Assembly (NCBI GenBank): GCA_027056155.1
Contig: JALULR010000086.1
Location: 1 to 6,420 of the forward strand
Source: DHVE2 group archaeon
Lineage (GTDB): Archaea; Thermoplasmatota; Thermoplasmata; Thermoplasmatales; Aciduliprofundaceae
Length of the DNA: 6,420 nt
Direction: 5' to 3'
Each line of letters starts with the position of its first letter. Within the stretch, counting starts at the first letter, position 1. The translations under genes and the position numbers were made by a program. The notes beneath the pieces are model-generated. The model did not search any database and had not been told where the DNA came from. It was given only the letters and a program-made list of their open reading frames with translations. This document shows, piece by piece, positions 5,541 through 6,420 of the stretch.

Positions 5541-6245
5541 ATGGTTGAGCTCCTTTACTTAGATGATGCATATCTTGTGGAGTTTGAGGCGGAGGTTGTG
5601 GATGCTCATGCTCCTCTGTTATATCTTGATAGAACTGCGTTTTATCCCGGTGGTGGAGGGCAGCCGAGCGATACTGGCATAATAAAATACGGTGATAGTG
5701 AGCTTAAAGTTGTTGGCATGGAGCGCGAGGACTTTGGACATGTAATCGAGGGTGAATTACCAAGAAAAGGCTCCAGAGTAAAAGGTATTATAGACTGGGA
5801 GCGCAGATACAAAATAATGAGAACTCACACTGCGGTACATGTCATATCGGGGGTGGCATACATGAATTTTGGAGTGAAAATTACCGGCAATCAACTTTAT
5901 CCGGGGCGTGCAAGGGTGGATTTATCCTTTGAGAGCTTGAGTAGGGAGCTTGTTGAAGATATAATAGAATCTAGCAATGAGATTATCAAGAAAGATTATA
6001 AGGTCAATGTTCTTTATTTAACAAAGGAAGAGTTTATAAATAGACCCGATTTAATGCGTGTAAACCCAAAGTTATACGAAAAATATGACCAAATTAGAGT
6101 TGTTGAAATAGTGGGCTTTGACGCGCAGGCAGATGGGGGCACGCATGTGAAGAGTCTTAGAGAAATTGGAAAAATATCTTTGGAGAAATACGAGAGCAAG
6201 GGTAGAAAAAATAAGAGAATATATGTGGTGGTTGAAAATGCATAA
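5541..6245 (+). CDS. alaX: AlaX-type alanyl-tRNA editing hydrolase (medium form)
   Basis: This free-standing homologue of the alanyl-tRNA synthetase editing domain hydrolyses Ser- and Gly-charged tRNA-Ala in the cytoplasm. From the ATG at 5541 it has 234 residues starting MVELLYLDDAYLVEFEAEVV, which fits the family N-terminus. An in-frame ATG at 5520 adds seven residues but overlaps the TATA box. The N-terminal glycine-rich motif FYPGGGGQPSDTG (34-46) marks the medium or long AlaX class. The zinc site shows HTAVH (His96, His100) and DGGTH (198-202). His202 is present, but the cysteine of the synthetase motif CxxxH is Asp198. No synthetase catalytic domain is attached and the stop is normal. 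The next gene overlaps its end. Confidence 0.92.
   Translation: MVELLYLDDAYLVEFEAEVVDAHAPLLYLDRTAFYPGGGGQPSDTGIIKYGDSELKVVGMEREDFGHVIEGELPRKGSRVKGIIDWERRYKIMRTHTAVHVISGVAYMNFGVKITGNQLYPGRARVDLSFESLSRELVEDIIESSNEIIKKDYKVNVLYLTKEEFINRPDLMRVNPKLYEKYDQIRVVEIVGFDAQADGGTHVKSLREIGKISLEKYESKGRKNKRIYVVVENA
6227..6230 (+). promoter_or_regulatory. Shine-Dalgarno sequence of the gene overlapping alaX
   Basis: GGTG lies seven bases before the ATG at 6238 and pairs with the CACC of the 16S rRNA 3' end. It is the only well-spaced Shine-Dalgarno sequence I see in the window. It fits an internal operon gene translated from the alaX message. Confidence 0.55.
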
Positions 6246-6420
6246 CATTAAAAATTTGGCAATTTTCTTCTTGCTAGGTGTTCTTTTAATTGCTCCTTTT
6301 GTACATGGCATGCTGTGGGAGGATTTTGACGTTAAGCATACTTATTCTTCCTCAGGTTGGTTCAAGATGAACGTGAGTGTAAAACATGCGCATTTTGCCA
6401 CCTCGGAGCGCGGTCTCGCA
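6238..6420 (+). CDS. Secreted or membrane-anchored protein, N-terminal part (cut by window edge)
   Basis: The frame opens at an ATG inside the last codons of alaX (ATGCATAA, eight bases shared) and runs 61 codons to the window edge. Residues 1-24 (MHNIKNLAIFFLLGVLLIAP, then FVHG) look like a Sec signal peptide: one lysine, a hydrophobic core of about 14, and a small-residue cleavage region near Gly24. The exported part starts MLWEDFDVKHTYSSSGWFKM. I recognise no family, and a signal anchor instead of a cleaved peptide is possible. The overlap and the Shine-Dalgarno sequence indicate cotranscription and coupled translation with alaX, though an exported protein has no evident link to tRNA editing. 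Confidence 0.75.
   Translation, partial: MHNIKNLAIFFLLGVLLIAPFVHGMLWEDFDVKHTYSSSGWFKMNVSVKHAHFATSERGLA

Overview
The window looks like euryarchaeal chromosome, most likely from the Thermoplasmatota or a relative. This rests on an archaeal-type XPD helicase with four iron-sulfur cysteines, an archaeal-type TrmI tRNA methyltransferase, a free-standing AlaX editing protein and an archaeal inositol-phosphatase/FBPase-type enzyme. It also rests on promoters built of an AT-rich TATA box about 24-30 bases before the start codon, with no Shine-Dalgarno sequence. The lineage is an inference; no rRNA or other phylogenetic marker is present.

Layout. A truncated inositol-phosphatase-family gene (1-264, minus) is divergent from a soluble histidine kinase (398-1315, plus). 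Then come trmI (1344-2057, plus) and xpd (2105-3967, plus). A 146-base convergent gap (3968-4113) follows, with no convincing gene but dense palindromes and a strong-looking TATA box. A minus-strand unit follows: a two-domain FAD/NAD oxidoreductase (4114-5283) preceded by a 37-codon small ORF (5320-5433). Divergent from this unit is alaX (plus, start placed at 5541), whose end overlaps the start of a secreted or membrane-anchored protein cut by the window edge (6238-6420).

How it works together. xpd (DNA repair), trmI (tRNA A57/A58 methylation) and alaX (removal of mischarged amino acids from tRNA-Ala) are housekeeping information-processing genes, each apparently with its own leaderless promoter. 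The exception is the last gene, which overlaps alaX and has a Shine-Dalgarno sequence, as expected for a downstream operon gene. The histidine kinase has no response regulator beside it.

The least ordinary part is the minus-strand oxidoreductase unit. A 20-base near-palindrome (TTTGTATACATATYGTATAC, 19 of 20 identical) sits at both its ends in inverted orientation. One copy lies between the TATA box and the start codon of the 37-codon ORF, a classic repressor position. The other lies in the xpd/oxidoreductase 3' gap beside a second palindrome and a TATA box that would drive antisense transcription into the end of xpd. I read this as a small regulon, with an unknown dimeric regulator controlling the small ORF, the oxidoreductase unit and possibly an antisense RNA. 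The regulator itself is not in the window.
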